From NCBI RefSeq assembly GCF_017833295.1, contig NZ_JAFIBW010000001.1:3871501-3935500 (forward strand): DNA of 64,000 nucleotides. Reading direction: 5' to 3'. The DNA comes from Methylobacterium sp. PvR107 (GTDB taxonomy: Bacteria; Pseudomonadota; Alphaproteobacteria; Rhizobiales; Beijerinckiaceae). Positions 28,092 through 37,497 of this stretch are shown in pieces. The translations under genes were made by a program, and so were the position numbers. The notes beneath the pieces are model-generated. The model made no database searches, had not been told where the DNA came from, and was given only the letters and a program-made list of their open reading frames with translations. The first letter of the stretch is position 1, and each line of letters begins with the position of its first letter.

Positions 28092-28808
28092 ATGGCCCGG
28101 GAGCCCGCGCGTGGGCCTGGCCTCATCGTCCTCGATTTCGACGGCACCCTCGCCGACAGCTTCGACTGGTTCTGCTCGGTCCTGAACGGCGTGGCCGACC
28201 GCTACCGCTTCCGCCGCGTCGAGGCGCACGAGGTCGACGGGCTGCGGCGGCAGGGCGCCCGTGCGATCGTCGCCCATCTCGGCATCCCCCGCTGGAAGCT
28301 GCCGCTCATCGCCCGCCACATGCATGCCCTGGCCGCGCGCGACGCCGCGCGGATCGCGCTGTTTCCCGGCGTCACGGCGATGCTCGCCGAGATCGCCGAG
28401 GCGGGCGTGCCGCTGGCGATCCTGTCGTCGAACCGCCTGGAGACCGTCCGCCGCGTGCTCGGGCCGGACAACGCCGCCCGCATCGACGCCTATGCCTGCG
28501 GCGCTTCGATCTTCGGCAAGGCGCGCCGGCTGAGGGCGCTGCTCGCGCGGACCGGGATCGCGGCGGACCGGGCGCTCTGCATCGGTGACGAGATCCGGGA
28601 TCTGGAGGCGGCGCGAGCCCTCGGCTGCCCGTTCGGCGCCGTGGCCTGGGGCTACACCGATCCGCGGGCGCTCGCGGCGCTCGGACCCGAATACGTGTTT
28701 TCAGAACCCGCGGAGATCGCCCGCCTCGCGGCGGGCGCCGCCGGTCACAGGCCGCGGTTCGCGCCCGGCACGACGCTGGCGCCGTTGCCGCTGCCGAACG
28801 GCTCGTAG
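28092..28808 (+). CDS. HAD family phosphatase (Gph-like)
   Basis: A 238-residue haloacid dehalogenase-type hydrolase. Motif I is LDFDGTLADSF, motif II LSSNR, motif III Lys in IFGKARRL and motif IV GDEIRDLEAA, an order that fits phosphoglycolate-phosphatase-like enzymes. A helical cap of subclass I type lies at about residues 25-90. The start is one nt after the kinase stop, suggesting co-transcription. Its last 64 nt overlap the bamE coding region on the other strand. Substrate unknown. Confidence 0.87.
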   Translation: MAREPARGPGLIVLDFDGTLADSFDWFCSVLNGVADRYRFRRVEAHEVDGLRRQGARAIVAHLGIPRWKLPLIARHMHALAARDAARIALFPGVTAMLAEIAEAGVPLAILSSNRLETVRRVLGPDNAARIDAYACGASIFGKARRLRALLARTGIAADRALCIGDEIRDLEAARALGCPFGAVAWGYTDPRALAALGPEYVFSEPAEIARLAAGAAGHRPRFAPGTTLAPLPLPNGS

Positions 28809-29242
28809 CGGGTCAGGCCGCGGAACAGCTGGCTGAGGAAGGCCCGGTCGGCGCCGCTCGTCGGCGTGGTGCGCTCGATGAAGTCGAACACCCGCCCGTC
28901 CTGGAGGCCGTAGAGCGCCACGCGCTCGACCTTGAAGCCGGGGCTGAAGTAGACCGCCGTGACCTTCTGGTCCTCGACCTGCTCGCCCATGAACATGATC
29001 GTCCGGCGGGTGTTCTGGGAGATGTAGTACCAGGACTTGTTGCCCACCGTGGAGACTGTCGACGGCGTGCCGAGAATCTGCAGCACCTGCTCGGGGCTCA
29101 TGCCGGGCTTGATCGTGGCGAGTGCGGCCTGATCGACCTGATAGCCGTGGCGCAGCTCCTCGCCGATGCAGCCGGACAGGCCGGCTCCCGCAAGGCCGAG
29201 CAGGGCGAGGCGCGCGAAGGACTGGACGAGACGGCGCCGCAT
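28745..29242 (-). CDS. bamE: Outer-membrane assembly lipoprotein BamE (SmpA/OmlA)
   Basis: A 165-residue lipoprotein of the Bam complex, which inserts beta-barrel proteins in the outer membrane. The lipobox is LSGC (residues about 20-23). The SmpA/OmlA core follows: QAALATIKPGMSPEQVLQIL, GTPSTVSTVGNKSWYYISQ, KVTAVYFSPGFKVERVALYG. The start MRRRLVQSFARL at 29242 gives a proper signal peptide; longer in-frame starts add nonconserved sequence. It is divergent from the cytochrome bc1 chaperone gene, an order shared in Rhizobiales. Confidence 0.93.
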   Translation of the reverse strand: MRRRLVQSFARLALLGLAGAGLSGCIGEELRHGYQVDQAALATIKPGMSPEQVLQILGTPSTVSTVGNKSWYYISQNTRRTIMFMGEQVEDQKVTAVYFSPGFKVERVALYGLQDGRVFDFIERTTPTSGADRAFLSQLFRGLTRYEPFGSGNGASVVPGANRGL

Positions 29243-29433
29243 CGGGCCCCCAGAAAGCGTGTGGACGGACGGGACGCAACCGAGGCCGCCGGCACGGGAT
29301 TCCGACGGCGCTTGCGCCCTGGGCGTGGGTTGCCGTACCGCGGGGTTATGGCTTTGACAAGGCAAGCTTGGCCACAGGCAGCCGACATCCGTGCCGGGTG
29401 CGGCGCCGTCCGATTTTTCACCCAGGGGTGCCC

Positions 29434-29997
29434 ATGATCGCCGGGTTGTTCCGCCGCGCGAACGCGCGCCGCCGCGCCGTCGAGGGGCTGCACCTTGCCC
29501 TGAGCATGGCCGCGCGCCAGCCGGGCCTCTACACACGCCTCGGCGTCCCCGACACCGTCGAGGGCCGGTTCGAGGCCCTGTGCCTCCACGCGATCCTGGT
29601 CCTGCGCCGGCTGGGCCGGCTGCCGGCGCCGGCCGCCGAGGTGGCGCAGGATCTCGTCAATTCGGTCTTCACCCAGCTCGACGCGTCCCTGCGCGAACTG
29701 GGCGTCGGCGACATGGGCGTGTCCAAGCGGATGAAGAAGCTCGGCGCCGCCTTCTACGGCCGGGCCACGGGCTACGACGCCGCCCTCGACGCGGGCGACA
29801 CGGCGGCGCTGCGCGCGGCACTCGTCCGCAACGTGCTCGGCGGGGAGGGCGACGGGACGGGCCTCGCCGCCTACGTCCAGGCGGTCGACGCGGCCCTGGC
29901 GGCGGTTGACCTCGACGGGTTGCTCGGCGATGGGCCGCCCTTACCGGCGCCGGACGGTTTCGCATCCCCTTTCGCGCCCATTGAGGACAGAGCATGA
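29434..29997 (+). CDS. Ubiquinol-cytochrome c chaperone (CBP3-like)
   Basis: A 187-residue helical protein of the ubiquinol_cyt_C_chap family, homologous to mitochondrial Cbp3/UQCC1, which assists cytochrome b synthesis or bc1 assembly. Typical blocks are GLYTRLGVPDTVEGRFEALC, QDLVNSVFTQLDASLRELGV and MGVSKRMKKLGAAFYGRATG. It overlaps the following yceD gene by 4 nt (ATGA). It heads the conserved envelope and lipid block. Confidence 0.92.
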   Translation: MIAGLFRRANARRRAVEGLHLALSMAARQPGLYTRLGVPDTVEGRFEALCLHAILVLRRLGRLPAPAAEVAQDLVNSVFTQLDASLRELGVGDMGVSKRMKKLGAAFYGRATGYDAALDAGDTAALRAALVRNVLGGEGDGTGLAAYVQAVDAALAAVDLDGLLGDGPPLPAPDGFASPFAPIEDRA

Positions 29998-30521
29998 CAC
30001 CGCGCATGACCCGGGACAGCAGCCAGGCCAGCGGCCCGCTCTCGCGCTGGGTGAATGTCGAGCGCCTGCCCCAGGGGCACGGCACCGCCATCGTGGAGGC
30101 GAGCCCGGCCGAGTGCGCGGCCCTCGCGGCCGATTTCGGGATCCCCGCCATCCGCGACCTGGTCGGGCGGTTCGAGATCGCGGGGTCGACCAGCCGGCTC
30201 ACGGTGACGGGCCGCGTGGAGGCCGTGGTCACGCAGGTCTGCACCGTCAGCCTCGAACCGTTCGAGTCGCCGGTGCGCGAGCCGGTCGAGGTCGTGTTCA
30301 CCGATACCGACCGGCTCGCCGGCACCGATGCCGGGGACGCCGACATCCCCGACCCGCTCGTCGGCGGCCGCATCGATTTCGGCGCGCTCACCGCGGAGTT
30401 CCTGGCGCTGGGGCTGGACGCCTATCCCCGCAAGCCCGGCATCAGCTTCGAGCCCGTGGTCGTGGGCGAGGACGCGGGACCCCTGGCCGGGCTGCGTAAG
30501 CTTCGCGACGGCGAGGGCTGA
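29994..30521 (+). CDS. yceD: YceD family protein (DUF177)
   Basis: A 175-residue soluble protein. The family pattern is an N-terminal domain (LSRWVNVERLPQGHG) and a later region with V(x)C(x)VSLEPFESPVREPVEVVF followed by the acidic segment ending LTAEFLALGLDAYPRKPG. In most bacteria yceD precedes rpmF and is involved in 23S rRNA metabolism. In Rhizobiales it precedes plsX without rpmF, as here. It starts inside the preceding stop codon. Confidence 0.9.
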   Translation: MTPRMTRDSSQASGPLSRWVNVERLPQGHGTAIVEASPAECAALAADFGIPAIRDLVGRFEIAGSTSRLTVTGRVEAVVTQVCTVSLEPFESPVREPVEVVFTDTDRLAGTDAGDADIPDPLVGGRIDFGALTAEFLALGLDAYPRKPGISFEPVVVGEDAGPLAGLRKLRDGEG

Positions 30522-30777
30522 GCGCCGACGCCTGCGCACCGCGCGGCTTCGATCGCCTGACCGCTGCACGGCCCCGGAAGGACGGGGGATATTTCGCACG
30601 TCCTGGCAGTCCCGCGCCCCGAGCGATCAAGCCTCCGCTTTGCGATGAGCCGGCGCGTGCCGCCCGAATTCATTTGCCCGCGGGCTCGGTATCGCTATGG
30701 TCCGCCGCGCCCGACAGGGCTATCTCGTCCCTGTCCGCCCCTTTTCCCGCCGAGACTTCGCGACCCGCCTGAACGAC

Positions 30778-31812
30778 ATGTCTCAACGCGTGTGCATCTC
30801 GCTCGACGCCATGGGCGGCGACCACGGACCCTCCACGGTCGTGCCCGGCGCGGCCCTCGCCCGCGAGCGCCATCCCGGCACCACCTTCCTGATGTTCGGC
30901 GACGAGGCGGTGATCGCGCCGCTGGTCGCCAAGGAGCCCCGGCTCAAGGATTGCGTCGAGATCCGCCATACCACGGTGTCCGTGGCCATGGATGACAAGC
31001 CGAGTCAGGCGGTGCGCCAGGGCCGGGGCAAGTCGTCCATGTGGCAGGCGATCCAGGCTGTGCGCGACGGTCAGGCGGATGCCTGCGTCTCGGCCGGCAA
31101 CACCGGCGCCCTGATGGCGATGTCGAAGATCTGCCTGAAGACCATGTCGGGGATCGAGCGCCCTGCCATCGCGTGCCTGTGGCCGACCCTGCGCGGTGAG
31201 AGCGTCGTGCTGGATGTCGGCGCCACCATCGGCACGGATGCCGAGCACCTCGTCGAGATGGCCGTGATGGGCTCGGCCATGGCCCGCATCGTGTTCGACC
31301 TCGACCGGCCGACTGTCGGCCTGCTCAACGTCGGCACCGAGGAGATGAAGGGCAACGAGGCCGTCAAGGAAGCCGCCCGGATCCTGCGCGAGATGGAGAG
31401 CCCCGGGCTCAGCTATCACGGCTTCGTCGAGGGCACGGATCTCGGCCGGGGCACGGTCGACGTGGTCGTGACCGAGGGCTTCACGGGCAACATCGCCCTC
31501 AAGACCGCCGAGGGCACGGCCAAGCAGATCGGCAGCTATCTGCGCGCGGCCATGACGCGGACGCTGGCGGCCAAGATCGGCGCCCTCTTCGCAAGGCAGG
31601 CCTTCCGGGCGCTCCGCGACAAGATGAACCCGAGCCGGGCCAATGGCGGTGTGTTCCTCGGCCTGGAAGGCATCGTCATCAAGAGCCACGGCTCCGAGAA
31701 CGCGCAGGGCTTCGCGGCCGCCATCGATCTGGCGCACGACATGGCGCGTCACGACATGATCCGCACGATCCGCGAGAGACTCGACCAGACGGCGGCCCTG
31801 GCGCCAGCCTGA
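30778..31812 (+). CDS. plsX: Phosphate acyltransferase PlsX
   Basis: A 344-residue peripheral-membrane enzyme that makes acyl-phosphate from acyl-ACP for phospholipid synthesis. Signatures are [59 protein letters not shown] and [15 protein letters not shown]. The start [14 protein letters not shown] at 30778 matches the family; the frame is open further upstream. A weak promoter-like TTGCCC-N16-TATGGT lies at 30674-30701. The stop codon is the first part of a tandem repeat. fabH follows 128 nt later. Confidence 0.97.
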   Translation: MSQRVCISLDAMGGDHGPSTVVPGAALARERHPGTTFLMFGDEAVIAPLVAKEPRLKDCVEIRHTTVSVAMDDKPSQAVRQGRGKSSMWQAIQAVRDGQADACVSAGNTGALMAMSKICLKTMSGIERPAIACLWPTLRGESVVLDVGATIGTDAEHLVEMAVMGSAMARIVFDLDRPTVGLLNVGTEEMKGNEAVKEAARILREMESPGLSYHGFVEGTDLGRGTVDVVVTEGFTGNIALKTAEGTAKQIGSYLRAAMTRTLAAKIGALFARQAFRALRDKMNPSRANGGVFLGLEGIVIKSHGSENAQGFAAAIDLAHDMARHDMIRTIRERLDQTAALAPA

Positions 31813-31850
31813 ACGGGCCGGTGCCGGCCTGAACAGCCGGTGCCGGCCTT
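31811..31850 (+). repeat. 20-bp tandem duplication after plsX
   Basis: Two nearly identical units, GAACGGGCCGGTGCCGGCCT and GAACAGCCGGTGCCGGCCTT, lie head to tail starting in the plsX stop codon. Each unit contains the palindrome GCCGGTGCCGGC, so several alternative hairpins can form. Confidence 0.7.
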
Positions 31851-31940
31851 AGAGGCCCCTTGGGCGGACAGGATGGAAATCGGGCGCCTGCGGCGACACA
31901 CCTGACGGGTGTGAACCCGCGCTGCCCGGGAAGGACAATG

Positions 31941-32948
31941 ATGGCGACCCTCCGTACAGACCCCGAGCCGAATCGGCGCGTCCCGGACCTGCGCTCGGTG
32001 GTGGTCGGAACCGGATCGTGCCTGCCCGCGCGCGTCGTGACCAACGCCGCCCTGGCCGAGCTGGTGGACACGTCGGACGAGTGGATCGTCCAGCGGACCG
32101 GCATCCGCCAGCGGCACATCGCGGCGGCCGACGAGACGACCTCGGTGCTCGGCACCCGGGCTGCCCAAGCCGCCCTCGACGATGCCGGCCTGACGGCGGC
32201 CGACATCGACCTCGTCATCTGCGCGACCTCGACCCCGGACCATACCTTCCCCTCCACCGCGACCCAGATCCAGGCCGCGCTCGGCATCCACCAGGGCGCC
32301 GCCTTCGATCTTCAGGCCGTCTGCGCCGGCTTCGTGTTCGCGGTCTCGACCGCCGACAAGTTCCTGGTGACCGGGGCGGCCCGCCGGGCGCTGGTGATCG
32401 GCGCCGAGACCTTCTCGCGAATCGTCGATTGGGAGGACCGCACCACCTGCGTCCTGTTCGGCGACGGGGCCGGGGCGATCGTGCTGGAGGCGCGGGAGGA
32501 CGCGGATGGCCGCGGGGTCCTCAGCAGCAGCCTGCGCTCGGACGGGCGGTACCGCGAGAAGCTCTACGTCGATGGCGGACCCGGCTCGACCGGCACCACC
32601 GGGCGCCTGCGCATGGAGGGCCGCGACGTGTTCCGGTTCGCCGTCGGGCAGGTCACCGACGTGATCGTCGCGGCCTTCGCGCAGGCCGGCGTCACCGCGG
32701 ACGACCTCGACTGGTTCGTGCCTCACCAGGCCAATCGCCGGATCATCGAGGCCTCGGCCGACAAGCTCGCCATCGCGCGGGAGAAGATCGTCCTGACGGT
32801 GGACCGCCACGGCAACACCTCGGCGGCCTCGATCCCGCTGGCCCTCGACGTGGCGCGCCGGGACGGCCGCATCCGCGCGGGTGACCTGGTGATGATCGAG
32901 GCGATCGGCGGCGGGTTCAGCTGGGGGGCCGCGCTGATCCGCTGGTGA
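31941..32948 (+). CDS. fabH: Beta-ketoacyl-ACP synthase III
   Basis: A 335-residue thiolase-fold enzyme that condenses acetyl-CoA with malonyl-ACP to start fatty acid synthesis. The catalytic triad is Cys 128 in LQAVCAGF, His in VPHQANRR and Asn in [28 protein letters not shown] is the family signature. Two adjacent ATGs (31938 and 31941) follow GGGAAGGA; the second gives better spacing. A hairpin follows the stop, so ihfA may have its own promoter. Confidence 0.97.
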   Translation: MATLRTDPEPNRRVPDLRSVVVGTGSCLPARVVTNAALAELVDTSDEWIVQRTGIRQRHIAAADETTSVLGTRAAQAALDDAGLTAADIDLVICATSTPDHTFPSTATQIQAALGIHQGAAFDLQAVCAGFVFAVSTADKFLVTGAARRALVIGAETFSRIVDWEDRTTCVLFGDGAGAIVLEAREDADGRGVLSSSLRSDGRYREKLYVDGGPGSTGTTGRLRMEGRDVFRFAVGQVTDVIVAAFAQAGVTADDLDWFVPHQANRRIIEASADKLAIAREKIVLTVDRHGNTSAASIPLALDVARRDGRIRAGDLVMIEAIGGGFSWGAALIRW

Positions 32949-32958
32949 CGCGTCCGGA

Positions 32959-32984
32959 GACACACCGAAACAATTCGGTGTGTC
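32959..32984 (+). terminator. Hairpin between fabH and ihfA
   Basis: A perfect 11-bp stem, GACACACCGAA (32959-32969) with TTCGGTGTGTC (32974-32984), closes an ACAA loop 10 nt after the fabH stop. There is no T-tract. It may terminate or attenuate the plsX-fabH transcript. Confidence 0.55.
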
Positions 32985-32991
32985 GGTGCGG

Positions 32992-33020
32992 TTGACCGGG
33001 GGCGGAGCGCCGATTAGCGT
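32992..33020 (+). promoter_or_regulatory. Putative housekeeping promoter of ihfA
   Basis: TTGACC (32992-32997) and TAGCGT (33015-33020) are spaced by 17 nt, just after the fabH hairpin and 94 nt upstream of the ihfA start. Confidence 0.4.
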
Positions 33021-33114
33021 GCCGGATCATAGGGATACGCCTTCAGCGTTCGGTGCGGCCATAGATGCTGCGCCATGCGCCATGGGGCGAGCGATGCGGG
33101 CGAGGGGACACGGC

Positions 33115-33435
33115 ATGGCAGGCAAGACGGTGACGCGCGCCGACTTGAGCGAGGCCGTCTACCATCAGGTGGGCCTGTCCCGGACCGAGTCGGCCGCCCT
33201 CGTCGAGACCGTGCTGTCGGAGATCTGCACCTGCCTGGCGAGCGGCGAGACGGTGAAGCTGTCCTCCTTCGGCTCCTTCGTGGTGCGCAGCAAGGGCAAG
33301 CGCGTCGGCCGCAATCCCAAGACCGGTGTGGAAGTCGCGATCGAGCCCCGCCAGGTGATGGTGTTCAAGCCGTCGAACGTCCTGAAGGCGAAGATCAACG
33401 GCCTCAACGGCGCGGACCAGCACGACGACGATTGA
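33115..33435 (+). CDS. ihfA: Integration host factor subunit alpha
   Basis: A 106-residue DNA-bending protein that pairs with IhfB. The start [20 protein letters not shown] at 33115 follows GAGGGGA. The beta-arm region [22 protein letters not shown] and the terminal [12 protein letters not shown] are canonical; the acidic tail (ADQHDDD) is short. The order plsX-fabH-ihfA-merR is conserved in alphaproteobacteria. Confidence 0.97.
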   Translation: MAGKTVTRADLSEAVYHQVGLSRTESAALVETVLSEICTCLASGETVKLSSFGSFVVRSKGKRVGRNPKTGVEVAIEPRQVMVFKPSNVLKAKINGLNGADQHDDD

Positions 33436-33575
33436 GGCGGAGCGGGTCCGCGCAGGGCGGGTCGTGGACGCGGTGCTGTCCCGGAACGCAGTGGGATTCC
33501 TGCGCCGGTCAGGCTTGAGTACGGCTCCGCGACCCGGCAAGATCGTGCCGCCTCCAGCCGATCCGTAAGACCGCC

Positions 33576-34064
33576 ATGCCGCCAGCCCTCGCCGAACAGA
33601 CCGACGAACCGCCGGCCGGGACCGGCGAGAAGAGCGCACACGCGTTCCGCACCATCAGCGAGGTCGCCGAGGAACTCGACGTGCCTCAGCACGTGCTGCG
33701 TTTCTGGGAAACCCGCTTCGGACAGATCCGCCCCGTGAAGCGGGCCGGGGGGCGGCGCTACTACCGGCCCCAGGATGTCGAGCTCGTTGCCGGCATCCGC
33801 CATCTCCTGCACGTGCGGCGCTACACCATCGCGGGGGCGCAGCGGGTGATCAAGGAGAACGGCATCCGTTTCGTCCAGGCGGTGGGTCGCGGCGAGGCCG
33901 TGGCCGCCGAGCCCCTGTTCCAGGAGGGCGAGGCCGAGGCGGCCGCCATGAACGAGCCGATCGGGATCTCCGACCGCGCCGCCCTCGCGGACGTCCTGGA
34001 GGAGCTGCGCGTCTGCCGCGCCCTGCTCGACGGCTTGCGTGAGATGCCCGGCGCGGAAGCCTGA
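33576..34064 (+). CDS. MerR family transcriptional regulator next to ihfA
   Basis: A 162-residue regulator. The helix-turn-helix is [23 protein letters not shown] followed by the wing [21 protein letters not shown]. The effector part lacks Cys ligands apart from one in [12 protein letters not shown], so it is not a metal sensor. This 'MerR after ihfA' protein is strongly conserved in alphaproteobacteria, yet its targets are unknown to me. Confidence 0.9.
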   Translation: MPPALAEQTDEPPAGTGEKSAHAFRTISEVAEELDVPQHVLRFWETRFGQIRPVKRAGGRRYYRPQDVELVAGIRHLLHVRRYTIAGAQRVIKENGIRFVQAVGRGEAVAAEPLFQEGEAEAAAMNEPIGISDRAALADVLEELRVCRALLDGLREMPGAEA

Positions 34065-34152
34065 CCGACACTGCGGAGACCCCTGGGCGCTTCGGAGCCG
34101 ATCATACACGCGGCAGGCGAACTTTTCGGCAACAACTCGCGTTGTCGCCCGC

Positions 34153-34572
34153 ATGGCCGCGCCCAAACCCAAGCTGTCGCCCAGCCAAGAGCTGATGGCC
34201 CGCATCATGCGGATCGTCCGCACCTGTCCGGAAGCGGCGTCCGAAGTCCTGGAGCTGATGTTCCTCGTCAGCCAGATCGAGGCCGCCACCAACGTCGACC
34301 GGCACTACCGCGACGCGAAGCGCGTGATCAGCCGCCTGCGCAACCCGCTCTGGGAGATGGGACCCACCGATCGGGAGAAGCTGCTCTCGGCCGCGGAGGC
34401 GATCCGCCGCGTGTGCCGTCTCGCCGAGGACGAGATTCCCGCCACGCCGATCGCGGATGCCGGCGAGCGCGCCCAGGTCGAGGCGCGGCTCGCCACCGCC
34501 CTGGCCGGGGAACTCGACGCCGCGCAGATCGCCCGGGTCACGGGGATCGTCGCCGCGGCGCTGCAGAATTAA
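34153..34572 (+). CDS. Hypothetical helical protein
   Basis: A 139-residue soluble, all-helical protein (SPSQELMARIMRIVRTCPEA, then DRHYRDAKRVISRLRNPLWE, then REKLLSAAEAIRRVCRLAED). No signal peptide and no known domain. The ATG at 34153 has no strong ribosome site; the frame is open upstream but nonconserved. It may be co-transcribed with the MerR gene 88 nt upstream. Function unknown. Confidence 0.65.
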   Translation: MAAPKPKLSPSQELMARIMRIVRTCPEAASEVLELMFLVSQIEAATNVDRHYRDAKRVISRLRNPLWEMGPTDREKLLSAAEAIRRVCRLAEDEIPATPIADAGERAQVEARLATALAGELDAAQIARVTGIVAAALQN

Positions 34573-34692
34573 GCCGCCGGGATAGCCCTCGACGCTCGTG
34601 CGCGGCGTCCCCACATGGTCTCGACCGATGAACGGGGCACCGGGCGGCGTTTCCGGAGACAGGCCCCGGATCGGCACCGGAGAGACGCTGCC

Positions 34693-35136
34693 ATGATCGC
34701 CCTTCGTCCGTTCGCTGCGCTCCTCGTGGGCAGTCTGGCCCTCGCCGGGCCGGCGCTGGCCCAGTCCCCGGCGAACCGAACCAAGACGGTCGCGCCCGGC
34801 AAGTCGGTGCGGCTTGAGATCGCGCCCAACCTCAAGAAGGATTGTTCTCCTGGGCCGATGCCCGAGTTCAAGGTTTCCGGGCCGCCGAAGAACGGCTCGA
34901 TCATCACCAAGGTCGGCAAGCTGAAGACGCCGGCGAGCTATCGCTGCCCCAACAAGGAGGCGGCGGTGCAGGCCCTGTTCTACCAGCCCAACAGCGGGTT
35001 CACGGGGTCCGACGAAGTGACGTTCGAGGTGAAGAGCTCCGACGGGCAAGTCCAGACGCAGACCGTGAAGATCACGGTCGGAGCAGCCGCCGCCAAATCG
35101 GGCGACGAGTCCAAGAAAGAGGGCACTGATTTGTGA
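34693..35136 (+). CDS. Secreted Ig/cadherin-like small protein
   Basis: A 147-residue exported protein. The signal peptide ends at LAGPALAQ (about residue 23). The mature part is a single beta-sandwich (TVAPGKSVRLEIAPNLKKDC, then KNGSIITKVGKLKTPASYRC, then FYQPNSGFTGSDEVTFEV) resembling Big/cadherin tandem-repeat units; two Cys may form a disulfide. A Lys/Ser/Glu tail closes it. It stands alone; no adhesin context. Confidence 0.8.
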   Translation: MIALRPFAALLVGSLALAGPALAQSPANRTKTVAPGKSVRLEIAPNLKKDCSPGPMPEFKVSGPPKNGSIITKVGKLKTPASYRCPNKEAAVQALFYQPNSGFTGSDEVTFEVKSSDGQVQTQTVKITVGAAAAKSGDESKKEGTDL

Positions 35137-35355
35137 GCCGAGTCGGCGGTTCGCGGGCCGGGTCCTGTTTTGCCGCTTCCAGCACGCGGCGCGAGACGGC
35201 GCGGAGACTCGTCCGCGTCGCGCTCAGCACCCGTGGGTGTTGCAAGCAATCGACATGCCGAGCGCCATGCTCGCCGCACTGCGACAAAAGCGGGCCTGTC
35301 GGTTGCATCCAAGCCGAGACAGGATGAAGCTGTCACGGTCTGAGAGGGTTATCGA

Positions 35356-37308
35356 ATGCCCATGCATGCGACGAACGACCTTTTCCAGAGCTTCGTCCGA
35401 GGGTACGAGGCCCGCCGCGACACGGAGATGACGCTCTCCGAGTACCTCGAGGCCTGTCGCGACGAGCCCCTGATGTACGCCTCGGCCGCCGAGCGCATCC
35501 TGGCGGCGATCGGCGAACCCGAATTTGTGGACACATCCAAGGATTCGCGCCTCGGCCGGATCTTCATGAACCGGACGATCCGCACCTACCCGGCCTTCCG
35601 CGAGTTCTACGGCATGGAGGAGACGATCGAGCGGATCGTCTCGTTCTTCCGCCATGCCGCGCAGGGCCTGGAGGAGCGCAAGCAGATCCTCTACCTGCTC
35701 GGGCCTGTCGGCGGCGGTAAGTCGTCGCTGGCCGAGCGGCTGAAGCTCCTGATGGAGGTTCACCCCGTCTACGTCCTCAAGGCTGGGGACGAGGTCTCGC
35801 CGGTCTTCGAGAGCCCGCTGGGCCTGTTCGACCCCGAGACGATGGGCGAGGAGATCCAGAAGCGCTACGGCGTCCCGCGCCGGCGGCTGACCGGCCTGAT
35901 GAGCCCCTGGGCGCTGAAGCGCCTCGACGAGTTCAACGGCGACATCTCGCGCTTCAAGGTGATCAAGGTCCGGCCCTCGCGCCTGCGCCAGATCGCCATC
36001 GCCAAGACCGAGCCGGGCGACGAGAACAACCAGGACATCTCCTCGCTGGTCGGCAAGGTCGATATCCGCCGGCTGGAGACGTTGTCGCAGGCGGATCCCG
36101 ACGCCTACTCGTATTCGGGCGGCCTGAACCGGGCGAACCAGGGCATCCTGGAGTTCGTCGAGATGTTCAAGGCGCCGATCAAGATGCTGCACCCGCTGCT
36201 CACCGCGACGCAGGAGGGCAATTACGTCGGCACCGAGAATATCGGCGCGATCCCGTTCACCGGGGTGATCCTGGCCCACTCGAACGAGGCCGAGTGGCAG
36301 ACGTTCAAGACCAACAAGAACAACGAGGCCTTCATCGACCGGATCTACGTGATCAAGGTCCCGTATTGCCTGCGCGTCACCGAAGAGCAGCACATCTACG
36401 AGAAGCTGATCTCCGGCTCGGAACTGTCGGACGCGGCCTGCGCGCCCGGCACGCTGGAGATGCTGGCGCGATTCTCGGTGCTCTCGCGCCTGCGGGAACA
36501 CGCCAATTCCAACGCCTTCTCGAAGATGCGGGTCTATGACGGCGAGAGCCTGCGCGAGGTCGATCCCCGCGCCCGCTCGATGCAGGAATACAAGGATACG
36601 GCCGGCGTCGACGAGGGCATGGACGGGATCTCGACCCGCTTCGCCTTCAAGGTGCTCGCCGCGACCTTCAACCACGACACCACCGAGGTCTCGGCCGACC
36701 CGGTGCACCTGATGTACGTGCTGGAGCAGTCGCTGCGCCGCGAGCAGCTCCCGCCCGAGACCGAGAAGAAGTACCTGGAATTCATCAAGACCGAGCTGGC
36801 CCCGCGCTACGCGGAGTTCATCGGCCACGAGATCCAGAAGGCCTACCTCGAATCGTACCACGATTATGGGCAGAACCTGTTCGACCGGTACATCGACTAC
36901 GCCGATGCCTGGATCGAGGATCAGGACTTCAAGGACGCCGAGACCGGCCAGCTCATGAACCGTGAGCTCCTGAACCAGGAGCTGACCAAGATCGAGAAGC
37001 CCGCCGGGATCGCCAACCCGAAGGATTTCCGCAACGAGGTGGTGAAGTTCGCCCTGCGCTCCCGGGCCCAGCACGGCGGCCGCAACCCGAGCTGGACCAG
37101 TTACGAGAAGCTGCGCGAGGTGATCGAGCGGCGGATGTTCTCCCAGGTGGAGGAGCTGCTGCCGGTGATCTCCTTCGGCTCCAAGAAGGACGGCGAGACC
37201 GAGAAGAAGCACGGCGAATTCGTCGATCGCATGGTCGCGCGCGGCTATACCGAGCGGCAGGTCCGCCGCCTGGTCGAATGGTACATGCGGGTGAAGCAGG
37301 CCGGCTGA
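35356..37308 (+). CDS. prkA: PrkA family serine protein kinase / AAA protein
   Basis: A 650-residue cytosolic protein. An AAA-like N-terminal two thirds has Walker A GPVGGGKSS (116-124) and the C-terminal third is the PrkA region (ELAPRYAEFIGHEIQKAYLE). Homologues (YeaG in E. coli, PrkA in Bacillus) act in nitrogen-starvation and stationary-phase stress and have been described both as kinase and as ATP-dependent protease. It forms a trio with yeaH and spoVR, the standard order. The hairpin after it may adjust stoichiometry. Confidence 0.97.
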   Translation: MPMHATNDLFQSFVRGYEARRDTEMTLSEYLEACRDEPLMYASAAERILAAIGEPEFVDTSKDSRLGRIFMNRTIRTYPAFREFYGMEETIERIVSFFRHAAQGLEERKQILYLLGPVGGGKSSLAERLKLLMEVHPVYVLKAGDEVSPVFESPLGLFDPETMGEEIQKRYGVPRRRLTGLMSPWALKRLDEFNGDISRFKVIKVRPSRLRQIAIAKTEPGDENNQDISSLVGKVDIRRLETLSQADPDAYSYSGGLNRANQGILEFVEMFKAPIKMLHPLLTATQEGNYVGTENIGAIPFTGVILAHSNEAEWQTFKTNKNNEAFIDRIYVIKVPYCLRVTEEQHIYEKLISGSELSDAACAPGTLEMLARFSVLSRLREHANSNAFSKMRVYDGESLREVDPRARSMQEYKDTAGVDEGMDGISTRFAFKVLAATFNHDTTEVSADPVHLMYVLEQSLRREQLPPETEKKYLEFIKTELAPRYAEFIGHEIQKAYLESYHDYGQNLFDRYIDYADAWIEDQDFKDAETGQLMNRELLNQELTKIEKPAGIANPKDFRNEVVKFALRSRAQHGGRNPSWTSYEKLREVIERRMFSQVEELLPVISFGSKKDGETEKKHGEFVDRMVARGYTERQVRRLVEWYMRVKQAG

Positions 37309-37318
37309 GGCGTAGGGC

Positions 37319-37345
37319 GCCCGGCCGGGTCCAATCCGGCCGGGC
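37319..37345 (+). terminator. Hairpin between prkA and yeaH
   Basis: A perfect 10-bp GC stem, GCCCGGCCGG (37319-37328) with CCGGCCGGGC (37336-37345), closes a 7-nt loop just after prkA. No T-tract follows, so partial termination or mRNA stabilisation is as likely as full termination. Confidence 0.5.
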
Positions 37346-37497
37346 CAGAATCGACCCTCCGCTGCCACAGTTTCGGACGACCGGCCGGTGAGGATCTCAG
37401 GCCCGTTGCGGAAGAGGGATCCCTTCCTCCGGACGCAACATGGTACGATACGGGTCCGGACCCGGCCGGCACACGCGGACGAGGGTTTTCGCAGCGG

